Of a stretch of 64,000 nt of DNA, positions 44,626 through 54,698 are shown one piece after another; position 1 is the first letter of the stretch; every line of letters begins with the position of its first letter. Source of the DNA: Aureibaculum algae. GTDB taxonomy: Bacteria; Bacteroidota; Bacteroidia; Flavobacteriales; Flavobacteriaceae. The stretch lies in contig NZ_CP040749.1 in NCBI RefSeq assembly GCF_006065315.1, positions 4,796,001 through 4,860,000 of the forward strand, read 5' to 3'. A program made the translations under genes and the position numbers. The notes beneath the pieces are model-generated. The model worked only from the letters and a program-made list of their open reading frames with translations, had not been told where the DNA came from and searched no databases.

Positions 44626-45510
44626 TTAGGCCTTTTCCTTAACTTGAGGCTCTGTTCTAATTGGTAAATTCTGAATCAAATCAATATATAGATTAATCTG
44701 TTCTTTTAAATTTTTACGCTCTATTATTTTATCTAAAAAACCGTGTTCCAAGACAAATTCTGAACGCTGAAAACCTTCAGGTAAATCTTTACCTGTAGTA
44801 TCTTTTACAACACGTGGTCCTGCAAAAGCAACAAGTGCATTGGGCTCAGCAAAATTGACATCACCTAACATGGCATATGAAGCAGTTGTACCTCCCGTGG
44901 TTGGATCAGTACATAATGAAATATATGGAACACCTGCCTCAGCTAATTGAGCTAATTTTGCAGATGTTTTTACTAATTGCATCAAAGAATAAGAAGCTTC
45001 TTGCATTCTTGCTCCACCTGATTTTGAAATTATTAATAATGGAATTTTATTTTTAATTGAATAGTCTATTGCTCTAGCTATTTTTTCACCCACTACACTC
45101 CCCATTGAACCTCCAATAAAAGAAAAATCCATGGCAGCAATGACCAATTCTTTACCAAAAGACTCTCCAACGGCAGTTCTAATAGCATCTTTTAATTTTG
45201 TTTTTTCCTCAGCATCCTTTAATCGATCCGTATACTTTTTTGTGTCGGTAAACTTTAAAGGATCTTTAGATGTAATTTTAGCATTAAGCTCCGTAAATTT
45301 ATTATCATCAAACAAAATTTCAAAGTACTCATTACTTCCAATTCTTACATGGTAACCATCCTCTGGACTCACATAAAAATTTTCTTTCAACTCCTCAGTA
45401 TCAACAATTTTACCACTAGGTGTTTTGTACCAAAGTCCTTTTGGTACATCTTTTTTATCTTCAGTAGCAGTTTGAATTCCTTTATCTTTTCTTTTAAACC
45501 AAGACGACAT
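44626..45510 (-). CDS. accD: Acetyl-CoA carboxylase carboxyltransferase subunit beta
   Basis: The 294-residue protein has the AccD core: '[20 protein letters not shown]', [22 protein letters not shown] and FAGPRVV. Together with AccA it makes malonyl-CoA for fatty-acid synthesis. The N-terminal zinc ribbon of E. coli AccD is present in outline (VPKGLWYK ... VSPEDGYHV), but all four cysteines are replaced: residues 30-33 are TPSG and 48-51 SPED. So no zinc can bind there. It is probably the first gene of a pair with lplA. Confidence 0.95.
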   Translation of the reverse strand: MSSWFKRKDKGIQTATEDKKDVPKGLWYKTPSGKIVDTEELKENFYVSPEDGYHVRIGSNEYFEILFDDNKFTELNAKITSKDPLKFTDTKKYTDRLKDAEEKTKLKDAIRTAVGESFGKELVIAAMDFSFIGGSMGSVVGEKIARAIDYSIKNKIPLLIISKSGGARMQEASYSLMQLVKTSAKLAQLAEAGVPYISLCTDPTTGGTTASYAMLGDVNFAEPNALVAFAGPRVVKDTTGKDLPEGFQRSEFVLEHGFLDKIIERKNLKEQINLYIDLIQNLPIRTEPQVKEKA

Positions 45511-45551
45511 ATTATATAAATTTATTAAGATGCAAGTTACTAAAAAATAAG

Positions 45552-45585
45552 AAAGCCCAACAAAAATTAAATTTTATTGGGCTTT
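45552..45585 (-). terminator. Terminator of fbaA
   Basis: AAAGCCCAA (45552-45560) pairs with TTGGGCTTT (45577-45585), with an inner AAAATT/AATTTT pair. On the minus strand it follows the fbaA stop by 17 bp and runs into CTTATTTTTTAG. Confidence 0.85.
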
Positions 45586-45602
45586 TTAATTAAAAAGGTT
45601 TT

Positions 45603-46670
45603 TTACAATGTGTTAACATTGTTTAAATCTTCAAAGGCTTTTTTAAGTCTAGTCACAAAAGTATCTTCACCTTTACGCAACCATACTCTTGGATCATAAT
45701 ATTTTTTATTTGGAGATTCAGGACCGTCTGGGCTACCAATTTGAGATTTCAAATAATCAGCTTTTTCAATCATATAATCACGAATACCTGACATAAATGC
45801 ATATTGCATATCCGTATCAATATTCATTTTTATAACACCGTAACCAATTGCTTCTCTGATTTCTTCTACTGTAGAACCTGATCCACCATGAAAAACAAAA
45901 TCAATATGATTATGCTCAACACCATATTTTTTGGTAACATATTCTTGTGAATTTCTCAGAATTTTTGGAGTTAATTTTACATTACCTGGTTTATAAACAC
46001 CATGAACATTACCAAATGCTGCAGCAATAGTAAATTTATCACTTATTTTTGAAAGTTCTTCATATGCATAAGCCACTTCTTCAGGTTGAGTATATAGTTT
46101 TGATTCATCAACATCACTATTATCAACACCATCTTCTTCACCACCAGTAATACCTAATTCAATTTCTAACGTCATTCCCATTTTACTCATACGAGTCAAA
46201 TAAGTTTTACAAATCTCTATGTTTTCCTCAATTGGCTCTTCTGAAAGATCAATCATATGACTACTATACAAAGGCTTGCCTGTTTCTTTAAAATGTTGTT
46301 CACTAGCATCTAATAAACCATCAATCCAAGGTAATAATTTTTTTGCACAATGGTCGGTATGTAAAATTACTGGCACACCATAAGCTTCTGCCAATATATG
46401 AATATGTTTAGCTCCGGCAATAGCACCTAAAACAGCTGCTTTCTGATTTTCATTACTAAGTCCTTTTCCTGCATTAAATTGAGCACCTCCATTAGAAAAT
46501 TGGATGATAACTGGAGCATTTAAATCTCTAGCTGTTTCTAGCACACCATTAATAGTGTCTGATCCAATTACGTTAACCGCTGGTAATGCAAATCCTTTTT
46601 CCTTTGCATATTTGAAAATCTCTTGTACTTGGTCGCCTGTAGCAACACCTGGTTTTATATTGTGAGCCAT
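45603..46670 (-). CDS. fbaA: Class II fructose-bisphosphate aldolase
   Basis: The 355-residue zinc-dependent aldolase has VILHTDHCAKKLLPWIDG with a catalytic Asp and a zinc His, the second zinc region AAFGNVHGVYKPG, and FHGGSGSTVEEI with a further zinc His and phosphate loop. It has the longer E. coli FbaA type length. It cleaves fructose-1,6-bisphosphate in glycolysis and makes it in gluconeogenesis. It is monocistronic, with a terminator downstream. Confidence 0.97.
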   Translation of the reverse strand: MAHNIKPGVATGDQVQEIFKYAKEKGFALPAVNVIGSDTINGVLETARDLNAPVIIQFSNGGAQFNAGKGLSNENQKAAVLGAIAGAKHIHILAEAYGVPVILHTDHCAKKLLPWIDGLLDASEQHFKETGKPLYSSHMIDLSEEPIEENIEICKTYLTRMSKMGMTLEIELGITGGEEDGVDNSDVDESKLYTQPEEVAYAYEELSKISDKFTIAAAFGNVHGVYKPGNVKLTPKILRNSQEYVTKKYGVEHNHIDFVFHGGSGSTVEEIREAIGYGVIKMNIDTDMQYAFMSGIRDYMIEKADYLKSQIGSPDGPESPNKKYYDPRVWLRKGEDTFVTRLKKAFEDLNNVNTL

Positions 46671-46816
46671 AATTTATTTATTATAATTGAAGTGTAAATT
46701 TACAAAAATTAAATAGGATGGAAACAGGAGTAGCGGTAAAAATACGAAAACGTTGTATTTTGTATAATTTGTGGTTTTACTTCACTAAAGCACCTGAGAT
46801 AATCTAAGTTTCTGTT

Positions 46817-49366
46817 TTAAAATGGGTAATTAATACCAATGTTATATACGGCATTACCAAAGTTATAATTCTTGAACCATTTGTTAGAAGAACCAAGGTA
46901 TGGTTCATAAGTTTTAAATCCTGCATCTAACCGAAACACTAAAAAACTAAAGTCGTATCTGATACCAAACCCAGAACCCACAGCAATATCTTTTAGAGAC
47001 GAAAGTCCATTAAACTTTGCTTTGCTATCAGTTATAGATGAGTTGGTTATATCCCAAATATTACCGGCATCAATAAAAAGTGCACTATAAATGTTGTTAA
47101 CAACCTGAAAACGATATTCTAAATTTGAGGTTAATTTTAAACTACCCACATTAAATTCTAACCCATTGGTTTCAGAACCTGGCCCTAATTTAAAAGTATT
47201 CCAAGCTCTTATATCATTAGACCCACCCGCTCTATAACTTCTACTAAATGGTATGGATTCAGAACTACCCATAGGAAAAGCAGCTCCTATAAATGTTCTA
47301 TGAACTAACGTTGCTTTTGAATTAATGCCCCAATATTTTTTATATTCAACTTCGGTTTTTATATACTGTGCTATTTCTAAACCAAAAAGTTCTTTTTTAT
47401 TACTCGCAGAAGATTTATTTACAAACATTGATGTAATATTACCTGATGACACTAGCTTAGCAGTAAAACCTGAAAAGCTATTATCAGTAAAACCGTCCCT
47501 ATTGCTATAATTATAAGTGTAAGACATTACAGGAACCAGTACATCTTCAGTTAAAATACTTCTACGTTCTTCTACATCTTCTGCATTTTCATATTCGGTA
47601 GGGTTTGAAACGGAAAATCCTTCATCAGCATCAAGTAAATATTCCAAATAATTTGAAGAGTTTAAATCGCCATCAGAATCATATAAATTTTCTCCACCAA
47701 CAGTAGTATAGGTTTCATCAGGAACTATAACTTCAGCAATATCATCTAACTTATAAGCTTCAGATTTATAAATAGTAAAATATTTATCAGTTCTTAAATT
47801 TTTAATATACTGCATGTTTAGCAGTTCAAACTTATGGTCAGTAGTCTTAGAACTTTTCCAAGTATAATTTAAACCCCCAGTAATGTTTTGTCTATCTAAA
47901 CCTATATTCCGTTGAAGAGCAATACTTAATTCAACATTGGTTTTGGGTGTCATTCTTTTTGGAATGATACCTTTAGTATTTATTGGAAATAGTATTCTTG
48001 GAAACTTTAACGTTGCACTTGAACCAATTTCATAAGCATTGAAAAAACGATCACTATCTGCAATTTCAGCAGCTACATTTAAAAAAGAACCTTGAAATGA
48101 CACCTCTAATACTTCTGCTCCTCTAAATACATTTCTATTTGACCAAGACACCTTACCCAATATACCAAATGGTTTAATATTAGAGGTAATATACTCATTA
48201 TCAATTCCAAAAGAGAATTTCTTTTGTGGTGTTAAATATATATTTGATGTAAGCGAACCGTCTTCATTCTCTTCATATTTAATATCTAATGAAGGTTTAA
48301 AATTCTGTAAATCTCTTAAATAGGCTCTTGTTAATTGCTGTTCTGTATCTCTATAAATACTATCCTTTTGGATAATAATGGCGTTTGCCAAATATTTAGG
48401 GTTGTATGCTAATTTATTGGTTGACTTAAAATTATACCCCTTATAAGATACTGAATCTAGAATCGGTTTATTTTTATCAACAAAAGAAAAATCAGTATAA
48501 ACATTTACCTTACTTACTTTTCTAATCTTAAAAGGCTCTGTATATACACTATCATTTTTTTCGATAACCCTGTCATTTATCTCTAAAGTAACACTAGTTC
48601 TGTAAGGTGATAACCCCAACGTATCTATCCAATACTCCATGTTGTTTTTTCCAAAATAATAAACACCAGAATTTCTAAATATTTCAATTAGACGGTCTTC
48701 CTCTTTTTCAAACTTGGTATAATCTATCTGATCTCCAACCTTAACTAATGACTTGCCTCTATACATTTTATATAACGAATCAAGAACGGGCGAGCTAATA
48801 TCGGTTGTTATACTATCAATAAAATAAGGGTTATTTTTAGTAACCAAATAATCAACAGTAATTTTCTTATTGTCTTTCTTTATTTGTTTAAAACTGACTT
48901 CAGCATCAAAATAGCCTTTACTTTGATAATACTTAGTCAAAGAACTTACCGATTTTCTAATTTTTGTGCTGTCAGAAATTACAGGTGCATTGCCGTTTTT
49001 TAAAAACCAAACATTAATTCCATTATACGCGTTTTCCATTGCCTTTACTTGTTTTTGAGAAAAGACATTGACTAATTTTCGTTCTTTATTTGGGTTTTTA
49101 TCTAACCACTCTTGAAACTTTATTTCATAATTTGGTTTTGCAAAATTATAAATATGCAGAGAAATAGGAATTCCGAGTATCTTTGTATTAGGAGTTTGTC
49201 TGAGGTAACTAATAACATCAGGGTTGCTAATTTTTTTATCATCTACCACAATTGTGTTTTTTGATAACAGATATTTATCCTGAGGAACCCTTTTGGTTGC
49301 AGTACAAGAAATAATTACAACAGTTAATATTATAAATACTATTATTTTAGCAAAATAGTTAAGCAA
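46817..49366 (-). CDS. tamL: Omp85-family outer-membrane lipoprotein, TamL-like
   Basis: The 849-residue protein starts with TTG (no nearer ATG fits) and a lipoprotein signal (IVFIILTVVIISC, Cys near 21), followed by RVPQDKYLLSKNTI. Two or three POTRA-like modules span ~25-320. The C-terminal Omp85/D15 surface-antigen barrel includes RSYRAGGSNDIRAW near residue 725 and ends in a barrel-type strand (YNIGINYPF). Bacteroidota have such lipid-anchored TamA relatives called TamL. The usual TamB partner is not in this window. A consensus promoter lies just upstream, inside the start of the divergent methyltransferase gene. Confidence 0.88.
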   Translation of the reverse strand: MLNYFAKIIVFIILTVVIISCTATKRVPQDKYLLSKNTIVVDDKKISNPDVISYLRQTPNTKILGIPISLHIYNFAKPNYEIKFQEWLDKNPNKERKLVNVFSQKQVKAMENAYNGINVWFLKNGNAPVISDSTKIRKSVSSLTKYYQSKGYFDAEVSFKQIKKDNKKITVDYLVTKNNPYFIDSITTDISSPVLDSLYKMYRGKSLVKVGDQIDYTKFEKEEDRLIEIFRNSGVYYFGKNNMEYWIDTLGLSPYRTSVTLEINDRVIEKNDSVYTEPFKIRKVSKVNVYTDFSFVDKNKPILDSVSYKGYNFKSTNKLAYNPKYLANAIIIQKDSIYRDTEQQLTRAYLRDLQNFKPSLDIKYEENEDGSLTSNIYLTPQKKFSFGIDNEYITSNIKPFGILGKVSWSNRNVFRGAEVLEVSFQGSFLNVAAEIADSDRFFNAYEIGSSATLKFPRILFPINTKGIIPKRMTPKTNVELSIALQRNIGLDRQNITGGLNYTWKSSKTTDHKFELLNMQYIKNLRTDKYFTIYKSEAYKLDDIAEVIVPDETYTTVGGENLYDSDGDLNSSNYLEYLLDADEGFSVSNPTEYENAEDVEERRSILTEDVLVPVMSYTYNYSNRDGFTDNSFSGFTAKLVSSGNITSMFVNKSSASNKKELFGLEIAQYIKTEVEYKKYWGINSKATLVHRTFIGAAFPMGSSESIPFSRSYRAGGSNDIRAWNTFKLGPGSETNGLEFNVGSLKLTSNLEYRFQVVNNIYSALFIDAGNIWDITNSSITDSKAKFNGLSSLKDIAVGSGFGIRYDFSFLVFRLDAGFKTYEPYLGSSNKWFKNYNFGNAVYNIGINYPF

Positions 49367-49404
49367 CGTAATTTTCGATTTAAAGGGAATATTTATTAAA
49401 ACAC

Positions 49405-49434
49405 CAAAAATACTACTATTTAGATGTTAAGCAA
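49405..49434 (-). promoter_or_regulatory. Promoter of the tamL-like gene
   Basis: The minus strand reads TTG (49432-49434), a 19-base gap, then TATTTTTG (49405-49412), an exact consensus pair. It overlaps the first codons of the divergent gene at 49424. Confidence 0.75.
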
Positions 49435-50146
49435 AAATGAACATAAGTTAATAACGAGTTTACAACAAAAAAAATACCGAATTCAACACCAATTGTTTGT
49501 TGCTGAGGGCGTAAAGGTTGTAAACGAATTTTTAAACTCTAATCTTCAACTCCATAAGTTATTTTGTACTGAAGATTATTCTCATTCCATATCAAAATAT
49601 GAGCCAGAAATAATTACAGACAAAGAATTATTAAAATTAAGTAAATTATCTACACCAAATAAGGTTATTGCTATTTTTAAAATTCCTTTGGCAAATGCTA
49701 TAAAGACAGAAGGTTTAACTGTTGCGTTAGACGCAGTTAATGATCCGGGAAATTTAGGAACTATCATTCGCTTATGCGACTGGTTTGGCGTATCTCAACT
49801 AATATGCTCTACAGACACTGTTGACTGTTACAATAGCAAAGTGGTACAAGCTACCATGGGCTCATTAACCAGACTGTCAATTGTTTACACTGATTTAAAC
49901 ACATTTTTAAACAATGCAAATAGCCCCATTTATGGTGCCGTAATGGATGGAAAAATGGTATACGATACTGAATTAGATAAAAATGGAATTTTAGTAATGG
50001 GTAATGAATCGCAAGGAATTTCAACCGAAATTGAACATTTATTGAGTCAAAAAATAACAATTCCAAAGTTTAGTAAAAACAACACTCCAGAAAGTTTAAA
50101 TGTAGCAACTGCAACTGCTATATTATTAAATGAATTTAGACGGTAA
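49424..50146 (+). CDS. SpoU/TrmH-family RNA 2'-O-methyltransferase
   Basis: The 240-residue protein has an N-terminal substrate-binding domain (FVAEGVKVVNEFL) and the SPOUT methyltransferase motifs: DAVNDPGNLGTIIRLCDWFG (motif 1), VMGNESQGIS (motif 2) and NNTPESLNVATATAILLNEF (motif 3). These build the knotted SAM site. It modifies rRNA or tRNA; which site cannot be told. It is divergent from tamL and convergent with porT (4 bp between the two stops). Confidence 0.93.
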   Translation: MLSKNEHKLITSLQQKKYRIQHQLFVAEGVKVVNEFLNSNLQLHKLFCTEDYSHSISKYEPEIITDKELLKLSKLSTPNKVIAIFKIPLANAIKTEGLTVALDAVNDPGNLGTIIRLCDWFGVSQLICSTDTVDCYNSKVVQATMGSLTRLSIVYTDLNTFLNNANSPIYGAVMDGKMVYDTELDKNGILVMGNESQGISTEIEHLLSQKITIPKFSKNNTPESLNVATATAILLNEFRR

Positions 50147-50150
50147 ATGT

Positions 50151-50849
50151 TTATTCAAAAGTCAAGTTTAAGAAAATCCCTCTTGTCCCATAATAGTCAA
50201 TAGGTAAAGTCCAAGGACTAGCAGGATTATTATCTCGAACTAATTCATTATTCATTGCAAAAATACCCCTAATAGACGGTGAAAATTTAAAATGTGGTAA
50301 ATAGAAATCTACCCCTAAACCAACCTCGTACATAAAGTTATTGGTTTTCATTCTAAACTCACCTTCAAAATTATCATCTGAATTTTTCTGATTACTAGAA
50401 AAATTATAATCATAAGACACCCCTCCAATTACAAAAGCACGCATATTATCTAAACGATCTGTTCTAAATTGAAGTAAAAGAGGAATTCTAAAATAAGTAG
50501 CTGGCACTTTTCTTACCCTATCTTTTTCTGTATCGGGTATGGTTGGGTTAGAAAACGTCAACACTTTAGAGTTACTCGAAAGCCCCGGCTCAAGTCTAAC
50601 ATTTAAATTATCACTAATATTATAGCCTAATACCAGACCAATATTAAAACCATACTTTTCTTCAACGTCTACAAAGGAATTTGCAAGTTCATAACTAACC
50701 TTAAAGCCTTTTTTATTGATGCCTAAATAATATCCGTAATGGATTTTTTTCTTATCCTTACTGGGAAGGTTTATTACTTTATCTTTTTGAGCAAATGAAT
50801 TGCCAATAAAAATTAGTACACTAACTATACATAAAAATGATCTATTCAT
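50151..50849 (-). CDS. porT: Type IX secretion system protein PorT
   Basis: The 232-residue protein has a signal peptide (VSVLIFIGNSFAQ) and an 8-strand-type outer-membrane barrel of the PorT family. Visible marks are HYGYYLGINKKGFK, GLVLGYNISDNLNVRLEPGL, PATYFRIPLLLQF and the final strand RGIFLNLTFE. PorT (SprT) is needed for T9SS. The gene's place downstream of ubiE is the conserved one in flavobacteria, which supports the call. It shows that the T9SS used by the adhesin and protease here is encoded by this genome. Confidence 0.9.
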   Translation of the reverse strand: MNRSFLCIVSVLIFIGNSFAQKDKVINLPSKDKKKIHYGYYLGINKKGFKVSYELANSFVDVEEKYGFNIGLVLGYNISDNLNVRLEPGLSSNSKVLTFSNPTIPDTEKDRVRKVPATYFRIPLLLQFRTDRLDNMRAFVIGGVSYDYNFSSNQKNSDDNFEGEFRMKTNNFMYEVGLGVDFYLPHFKFSPSIRGIFAMNNELVRDNNPASPWTLPIDYYGTRGIFLNLTFE

Positions 50850-50933
50850 TCTTTTAATATTTTCATTTTGCAGAATGTGTTTTTACACAAACTTCACATT
50901 TACAATATATTACAACAAAACACTGCTTCCAAT

Positions 50934-51662
50934 TTATTTCGTTGCGGTATAAATGGAGGCAGATCCAAAAGTTAGGGGTTTGTTAGTTGCATTATTAAAC
51001 CCATTTTTCTCTAAAATATTGTTGAAATTTTTTCCATACGGAAAAACTGCAGCAGATTCCGGCAAATATGTGTACGCTCTTTTATCCTTAGACCCTAATT
51101 TACCTATGGTTGGGATAATATACTTGGAATAAAAATTAAATAGCTGTTTTACAGGAAATTTTTCAGGTTGTGAAGTTTCTAATACCACAAAAATTCCGTC
51201 AGGTTTTAAAACGCGATGAATTTCTTGTAAACCTTTATCTAAATTTTCAAAATTTCGAACACCAAAACCAACGGTAATCGCATCAAAACTATTATCATCA
51301 AAAGGTAAGTTTTCAGAATCTCCGATAATCATTTCAATTAATCCGTCAAGATTTTTCTCTTTTACTTTTTTGATTCCAACATCTAACATCCCCTTTGAAA
51401 TATCTAAACCGACAATTTTCTCTGGCTTTAATTTTGATAACATTATAGCAAAATCACCAGTTCCAGTAGCAATATCAAGTATGGTTTTTGGGTTTTTCTG
51501 ACCTACAATTTGCACTACTCTTTTACGCCATTTTATATCAATACCAAATGTCATAATTCTGTTTATGAAGTCGTAATTACCAGAAACATTGTCAAACATT
51601 TCTGCAACTTGTTCTTTTTTACTTAATTCAGAATCTTTATATGGCGTAACTCTATTAGTCAT
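50934..51662 (-). CDS. ubiE: Demethylmenaquinone/ubiquinone methyltransferase (UbiE/MenG)
   Basis: I start at ATG 51662 ([18 protein letters not shown]), giving 242 residues. A consensus -7 box lies at 51709-51716, so a start at 51725 would be upstream of the promoter. Motifs: [21 protein letters not shown] motif [24 protein letters not shown], '[20 protein letters not shown]' and the C-terminal [11 protein letters not shown]. It catalyses the last methylation in menaquinone synthesis. porT follows 84 bp later on the same strand. Confidence 0.96.
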   Translation of the reverse strand: MTNRVTPYKDSELSKKEQVAEMFDNVSGNYDFINRIMTFGIDIKWRKRVVQIVGQKNPKTILDIATGTGDFAIMLSKLKPEKIVGLDISKGMLDVGIKKVKEKNLDGLIEMIIGDSENLPFDDNSFDAITVGFGVRNFENLDKGLQEIHRVLKPDGIFVVLETSQPEKFPVKQLFNFYSKYIIPTIGKLGSKDKRAYTYLPESAAVFPYGKNFNNILEKNGFNNATNKPLTFGSASIYTATK

Positions 51663-51708
51663 ATTGTAATTTTTGCCCTCCTTGGTTAAACTTTGGAGTA
51701 TGAAGGTG

Positions 51709-51716
51709 CAAAGATA
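51709..51716 (-). promoter_or_regulatory. -7 promoter box of ubiE
   Basis: TATCTTTG on the minus strand fits TAnnTTTG exactly, 46 bases before the chosen ATG. No TTG is found at ideal spacing upstream. Confidence 0.55.
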
Positions 51717-51799
51717 ATGATTCAAGGCAAACTAACGAACTAATTAATTTTATAAAAACACTTAATAACTCGCTTTAAATAATATAATTAGCTAAACAC

Positions 51800-51831
51800 T
51801 TGACAAAGGGTATGTGGATATTGTATATTTG
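51800..51831 (+). promoter_or_regulatory. Promoter of queA
   Basis: TTG at 51800-51802 is followed after 21 bases by TATATTTG (51824-51831), a full consensus match, 42 bases before the ATG. Confidence 0.8.
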
Positions 51832-51873
51832 CATTCGTTTTTTTTAACACATTAAAAAACCCTCGTATAACAT

Positions 51874-52923
51874 ATGAAATTATCACATTTTAAATTTGAA
51901 CTTCCAGAAGAGTTATTAGCTAGCTATCCTGCAGAGCAAAGAGATGAAGCAAGATTAATGGTCTTAGACAGAAAAACACAAACAATAGAGCATAAATTAT
52001 TTAAAGACCTTGTAAACTATTTTGATGAAGGAGACGTAATGGTTTTCAATAACACAAAGGTTTTTCCAGCAAGATTGTATGGTAACAAAGAAAAAACTGG
52101 AGCTAGAATTGAAGTTTTTTTATTACGAGAATTAAATGCAGAAAGCCGATTGTGGGATGTCTTAGTTGATCCGGCAAGAAAAATAAGAATAGGAAACAAA
52201 TTGTTTTTTGGAGACAATGACGATTTAGTAGCAGAGGTTATTGACAACACCACTTCTAGAGGTAGAACATTACGTTTCTTATTTGATGGATCTTACGAAG
52301 CATTTAGAAAAAAACTGCAAGAATTAGGAGAAACTCCATTACCAAAATATATTGAAAGAGATGTTGAGCCTTTGGATGATGAGAGATATCAAACAATATA
52401 TGCAAAACATGAAGGAGCAGTAGCTGCACCAACTGCAGGTCTTCACTTTTCTAGACACCTTTTAAAAAGGCTAGAAATTAAAGGTATTGACTTAGCCGAA
52501 GTTACCTTACATGTTGGTTTAGGTACTTTTAACCCTGTTGAAGTAGAAGACTTATCAAAACATAAAATGGATTCTGAGGAAATTGATATTCCTGAAAATG
52601 CAGCGAAAGTTATTAATAACGCTATTGACACTAAAAAAAGAGTTGTAGCTATTGGTACAACAGTAATGAGAACTTTAGAGAGCTCGGTTTCTGCCGACCA
52701 TCATTTAAAACCATATAACGGATGGACTAATAAGTTTATTTTTCCTCCTTATGAGTTTAGTATTGCAGATGCAATGGTTACTAATTTTCATACACCAAAG
52801 TCTACTTTAATGATGATGGCTGCAGCTTTTGCTGGACATGATTTTCTAAAAGAAGCCTACGCATTAGCGATTAAAGAAAAATATAATTTTTATTCTTATG
52901 GTGATGCCATGTTAATAATATAA
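51874..52923 (+). CDS. queA: S-adenosylmethionine:tRNA ribosyltransferase-isomerase
   Basis: The 349-residue protein shows the QueA motifs from end to end: [33 protein letters not shown], '[17 protein letters not shown]', [21 protein letters not shown], and [19 protein letters not shown]. It transfers the ribosyl group of SAM to preQ1 in tRNA, making epoxyqueuosine. Length and both ends are normal. It has its own promoter and terminator. Confidence 0.98.
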   Translation: MKLSHFKFELPEELLASYPAEQRDEARLMVLDRKTQTIEHKLFKDLVNYFDEGDVMVFNNTKVFPARLYGNKEKTGARIEVFLLRELNAESRLWDVLVDPARKIRIGNKLFFGDNDDLVAEVIDNTTSRGRTLRFLFDGSYEAFRKKLQELGETPLPKYIERDVEPLDDERYQTIYAKHEGAVAAPTAGLHFSRHLLKRLEIKGIDLAEVTLHVGLGTFNPVEVEDLSKHKMDSEEIDIPENAAKVINNAIDTKKRVVAIGTTVMRTLESSVSADHHLKPYNGWTNKFIFPPYEFSIADAMVTNFHTPKSTLMMMAAAFAGHDFLKEAYALAIKEKYNFYSYGDAMLII

Positions 52924-52946
52924 TTAGATTTTACAGATTAAACTGG

Positions 52947-52982
52947 AAAGCCTTATATTAGAATAATATGAGGCTTTTTTTT
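52947..52982 (+). terminator. Terminator of queA
   Basis: AAAGCCTTATATTA (52947-52960) pairs with TAATATGAGGCTTT (52963-52976, one T-G pair) and a T run follows. It covers the ATG at 52968, which argues against that codon as a start of the next gene. Confidence 0.85.
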
Positions 52983-53006
52983 ATACCTTTACGGAAATTG
53001 TTATAT

Positions 53007-54698
53007 ATGCAAAAAATTCTACTTTCACTATTATTATGTATATCTGCACTAGTATCAGCCCAGGTTACCAATGAAGGCGAACCTGTTAGCTGGAGTTTGA
53101 CGAATACAAAAACAGCTTCTAAATTGATAACGCTACCAAAATTAGATCTAAATCAACTTAGAACCGAAGACCTTAAAAGCGATAAAATAAAAACAAAACC
53201 ATACAGAATCGGCGTTTCTAATGAAGTTAATTACGGATTAAAAAGTGACGGCATTTGGACAGATTTACCGAACGGAGATCGTATTTGGCAAATTGCATTT
53301 GCCTCACCTGAAGCATTGCATTTGAGTGTTAACTTTAATAGTTTTTATTTGCCAGAAGGCAGTACTATTTATTTATACAACAAAGATAGATCAGACCTAA
53401 TCGGTGCTATAACTTCTAGTGCAAATAATAATAAAAACGAACTTGGTACTTGGTTTGTAAAGGGAGATCATCTATTCGTAGAATATTACGAACCTGAAGA
53501 AGTAAAAGGACAAGGTAAATTAAATATTGGCTCAGTAATACATGGTTATAGGTTGGCTGACGAGGTTCAAACCGGTTATGAAAATAAATCAATCTTAAAA
53601 ATTAACAGTTCTGGAGACTGTAATCTTGATGTTAATTGTGATATTGGATCTGATTTTGAAGCTTATAAAGACGAAATAAAAAAATCAGTCGCATTTTTAA
53701 ATATGGGCGATGGCTATATTTGCTCAGGTAGTTTAATAAACAATGCAGCTCAAGATAAAAAACCTTACTTTTTGTCAGCGGAACATTGCTTAGAAAGAGA
53801 GACCGATGAGACCGCAGCAAATCCTGCATTATTTTCAATGCGTTTTAATTGGATAAGCCCTAATCCCGTTTGTGCAGCTATTACCAATAGTACAGAAACT
53901 ACAGATGAATTTACTATGATGGGCTCAACATTACGTGCACAATTTGCTGATTCTGATATGCTTTTATTAGAATTAAATAATCCTATTCCAACAGATTGGG
54001 ATGTTACTTTTGCAGGATGGGATAGAACTGACATTAATCCTACTTTTGAAGTTGGCATTCATCATCCTGAAGGTGATATTATGAAAATATCTAGAGATGA
54101 TACTGGTGCTATAAAAGCAACTTCTGATGGAAAAGACCTATGGTTAATTGGTGGCTTAAATGATGGAATTGGTACTGGCGATGGTTGGGAGCTAGGAGTA
54201 ACCGAAGGTGGCTCTTCAGGTTCTCCTCTATTTAATCAAAACGGACATATTATTGGGCAATTATATGGTGGTAATGCAGTTTGCACGGGCACTTCCGATA
54301 ATGATGATTTTGATTTATATGGACGCTTAGCTATTTCCTGGGATGGTGGTTCTACGGCAGCAACACGATTAAAAGATTGGCTAGACCCCCAATCAAATAA
54401 CGCAACTACACTAAACAGCTTTTCAAATACATTAGCAGTAATAGATGATGATTTTAGTAATAATATTACATTATATCCAAATCCGTCAAGCGGAATTTTC
54501 AAAGTAAAGATTCACGAATTAACAGGTGATCTGACTTATGAAGTTTATAATTTATTAGGTCAAACCTTGGTTATGAATACACCTATTACAAATAATACAA
54601 TAAACTTGAATAACTTTTCTAATAACATCTATTTTATCAGAATAACAGAAACAGAAACCAATAACACCTTAGTTAAAAAGGTTGTTTTAAGTAAATAA
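53007..54698 (+). CDS. T9SS-exported trypsin-like serine endopeptidase
   Basis: I start at ATG 53007 (MQKILLSLLLCISALVSAQ, a signal peptide), because the upstream ATG lies in the queA terminator; this gives 563 residues. The N-terminal pro-region with Ig-like strands (~20-190) is followed by a chymotrypsin-fold domain with His260 (SAEHCLE), Asp317 (ADSDMLLLEL) and Ser404 (GGSSGSPLF). This resembles lysyl/trypsin-like endopeptidases of flavobacteria. The last ~80 residues form a T9SS type A sorting domain (ITLYPNPSSGIFKV ... VKKVVLSK). It is secreted through T9SS to degrade external protein. The stop overlaps the rlmN start (TAATG). Confidence 0.92.
   Translation: MQKILLSLLLCISALVSAQVTNEGEPVSWSLTNTKTASKLITLPKLDLNQLRTEDLKSDKIKTKPYRIGVSNEVNYGLKSDGIWTDLPNGDRIWQIAFASPEALHLSVNFNSFYLPEGSTIYLYNKDRSDLIGAITSSANNNKNELGTWFVKGDHLFVEYYEPEEVKGQGKLNIGSVIHGYRLADEVQTGYENKSILKINSSGDCNLDVNCDIGSDFEAYKDEIKKSVAFLNMGDGYICSGSLINNAAQDKKPYFLSAEHCLERETDETAANPALFSMRFNWISPNPVCAAITNSTETTDEFTMMGSTLRAQFADSDMLLLELNNPIPTDWDVTFAGWDRTDINPTFEVGIHHPEGDIMKISRDDTGAIKATSDGKDLWLIGGLNDGIGTGDGWELGVTEGGSSGSPLFNQNGHIIGQLYGGNAVCTGTSDNDDFDLYGRLAISWDGGSTAATRLKDWLDPQSNNATTLNSFSNTLAVIDDDFSNNITLYPNPSSGIFKVKIHELTGDLTYEVYNLLGQTLVMNTPITNNTINLNNFSNNIYFIRITETETNNTLVKKVVLSK

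Noticed and set aside
46738..46762. Possible tamL terminator (AAATAC/GTATTT)
   Set aside because: The 6-bp AT-rich stem is too weak and lies far from the stop.
51663..51725. Longer ubiE starting at 51725
   Set aside because: The segment contains a consensus -7 promoter box at 51709-51716, and the family begins at MTNRVTPYK.
52968..53006. Longer protease starting at ATG 52968
   Set aside because: That ATG lies in the queA terminator hairpin; the signal peptide starts at 53007.
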